Position numbers and translations under genes: made by a program
The notes under the pieces: model-generated
What the model was told of the DNA's origin: nothing
The model's database searches: none
What the model saw: the letters and a program-made list of their open reading frames with translations, nothing else
In this document: piece after piece, positions 4,938 to 5,876 of the stretch
Layout: each line of letters starts with the position of its first letter
Numbering within the stretch: the stretch's first letter is position 1
Source: an uncultured Pseudomonadota bacterium
GTDB taxonomy: Bacteria; Myxococcota_A; Polyangia; HGW-17
NCBI GenBank assembly: GCA_938004375.1
Contig: CALKWH010000361.1
Location: 1-5,876, forward strand
DNA: 5,876 nucleotides
Direction of reading: 5' to 3'

Positions 4938-5832
4938 CTACAGGAAGGAGAGCTCCTGGGTGAGCCAGGTGATGCCGCCGAGGTTGTCCCGCAACACGGC
5001 GTGGATCACGCAGTCGCCGGACCAGTCTTTGCGGGGAGTGATCCCGTTGGGGGTCTCCTCATCGTCGTCGGCCACACAGGTGATCTCGCGGGTGCCGTCC
5101 AGCGCCATCTCGCAGTACCACTGTTCATCGTAGCGGGTGAGGGTGCCGCAAGTGGTGAAAAACTCCATGTCCATGTATATATAATTAGTACTCGTGCTCT
5201 CGTCGGTCAGTTCATCGAGACCTGCATGGTCTATCAAGACGTTGAATAACGCCTTTTCACCCGCAGTTGCAACGACCGGTTCCCCGGGTGTTGCAATGGC
5301 TTCATTGATGACGAAGTGAGACAACTGCGGGTTCAGGTTCTTGACCTCGCGATCGCTGAAGGTCACCGTCTTCAGGCTGATCAGGCAATCGGCGGTGGGG
5401 AGGTTGTTCCGGATGGCATTCTCACACGCCGCCCACACATCCGGCGAGGACGAGAGCACCTGCTGGACGAAGAAGAACACCTCGGGCACGTCCTCGGGCA
5501 GCGGGATCGGCGGCGCAGTCCAGGTGAAAGTCGGGTCGGTGCCGGCGGTACACAGGGTGGCCACGGCGCCCTCGCAGGGCGGCGGGAGCGCATCACCGAG
5601 CTGGGACTTCACGCAGCTCTGCACCTGCTCGAGGTTGGTAGGGATGCACAGGAACCACAGGTAATGCGCCTCTCCCTGGGGCCAGTGGACCAGCGAATCC
5701 ACGGTGAGGGTGTCACCGCCGCCCACCTCGGGGGGCTCGGCGCGAATGCCCAAAACCTGGGGCTCGTCGTCCACGAGCTGGCCGGCGGGACGGAAGTCGC
5801 TGCCGCAGTTCGCGCTGAATAGAAAGATGAGG
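4938..5832 (-). CDS. Partial lipoprotein of the 'RAEPPEV' myxobacterial type, N-terminus lost at the false contig end
   Basis: The frame stays open rightward past the GTG at 5774-5772 up to the adapter junction, and the extra codons read LIFLFSANCGSDFRPAGQLV before DDEPQVLGIRAEPPEV. That is the end of a hydrophobic signal peptide and a lipobox-like S-A-N | C (Asn at -1 is atypical; C encoded by the complement of 5805-5807). The true start is therefore missing and GTG 5774 is internal. The visible mature part is about 290 residues. Its N-terminal segment (RAEPPEVGGGDTLTVDSLV, then HYLWFLC) resembles an Ig-like strand pattern that I associate with many Myxococcota lipoproteins of unknown function. 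At least ten cysteines occur, several in close pairs, and a C-terminal beta-rich segment contains WSGDCVIHAVLRDNLGGITW. No catalytic motif is seen. It ends at TAG 4940-4938, three bases from the opposing stop. Confidence 0.88.
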
Positions 5833-5876
5833 AGATCGGAAGAGCGTCGTGTAGGGAAAGAGTGTAGATCTCGGTG
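5833..5876. other. Illumina TruSeq adapter read-through (non-biological sequence)
   Basis: The last 44 bases begin with the diagnostic AGATCGGAAGAGC and continue as the reverse complement of the TruSeq universal (P5-side) adapter, including GTCGTGTAGGGAAAGAGTGT and then AGATCTCGGTG. As I know that adapter, the match is complete over all 44 bases. Genomic sequence ends at 5832, or a base or so to either side. Confidence 0.97.

Noticed and set aside
5316..5822. Plus-strand open frame antisense to the right-hand lipoprotein
   Set aside because: It is the complement of a coherent lipoprotein sequence and shows no ribosome binding site or domain.

Overview
The window looks like the end of a draft or metagenomic contig from a GC-rich member of the Myxococcota (deltaproteobacterial type). 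The basis is high GC, three predicted secreted lipoproteins, a Cys-rich repeat array of the type named after Myxococcus (DUF4215-like), bacterial RCC1 repeats, and a lipoprotein carrying the 'RAEPPEV..GDTL' N-terminal motif that I associate with this phylum. No rRNA, tRNA or housekeeping marker is present, so the taxonomy is an inference.

Layout. 1-63 (minus) holds the first 21 codons of a gene, probably an acyl-CoA synthetase, that runs off the left edge. 198-947 (minus) encodes a 249-residue lipoprotein built on a duplicated cysteine module. 948-1403 is a 456-base divergent intergenic region. It has a promoter candidate facing each way and, fitted between them, a roughly 300-base compound repeat: outer direct repeats, short terminal inverted repeats, and internal hexanucleotide tracts in opposite orientation. 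It looks like a miniature non-coding mobile element. 1404-4934 (plus) encodes a 1176-residue lipoprotein with nine Cys-rich repeats followed by fourteen RCC1 repeats. The fourteen RCC1 units have an exact 50-residue pitch and most simply form two seven-bladed propellers. 4938-5832 (minus) is a third lipoprotein, convergent with the giant gene with only 3 bases between the stop codons, and missing its extreme N-terminus.

The last 44 bases (5833-5876) are not genomic. They match the reverse complement of the Illumina TruSeq universal (P5-side) adapter. This false end cuts the third lipoprotein inside its signal peptide and creates an apparent GTG start at 5774 that should not be used.

No metabolic pathway links the genes. 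The common theme is export to the cell envelope: three lipid-anchored, disulfide-rich proteins lie side by side. The giant one has the architecture of a surface adhesion or binding scaffold, but no ligand or partner can be read from the sequence. I found no CRISPR array, toxin-antitoxin pair, phage gene or defence system.
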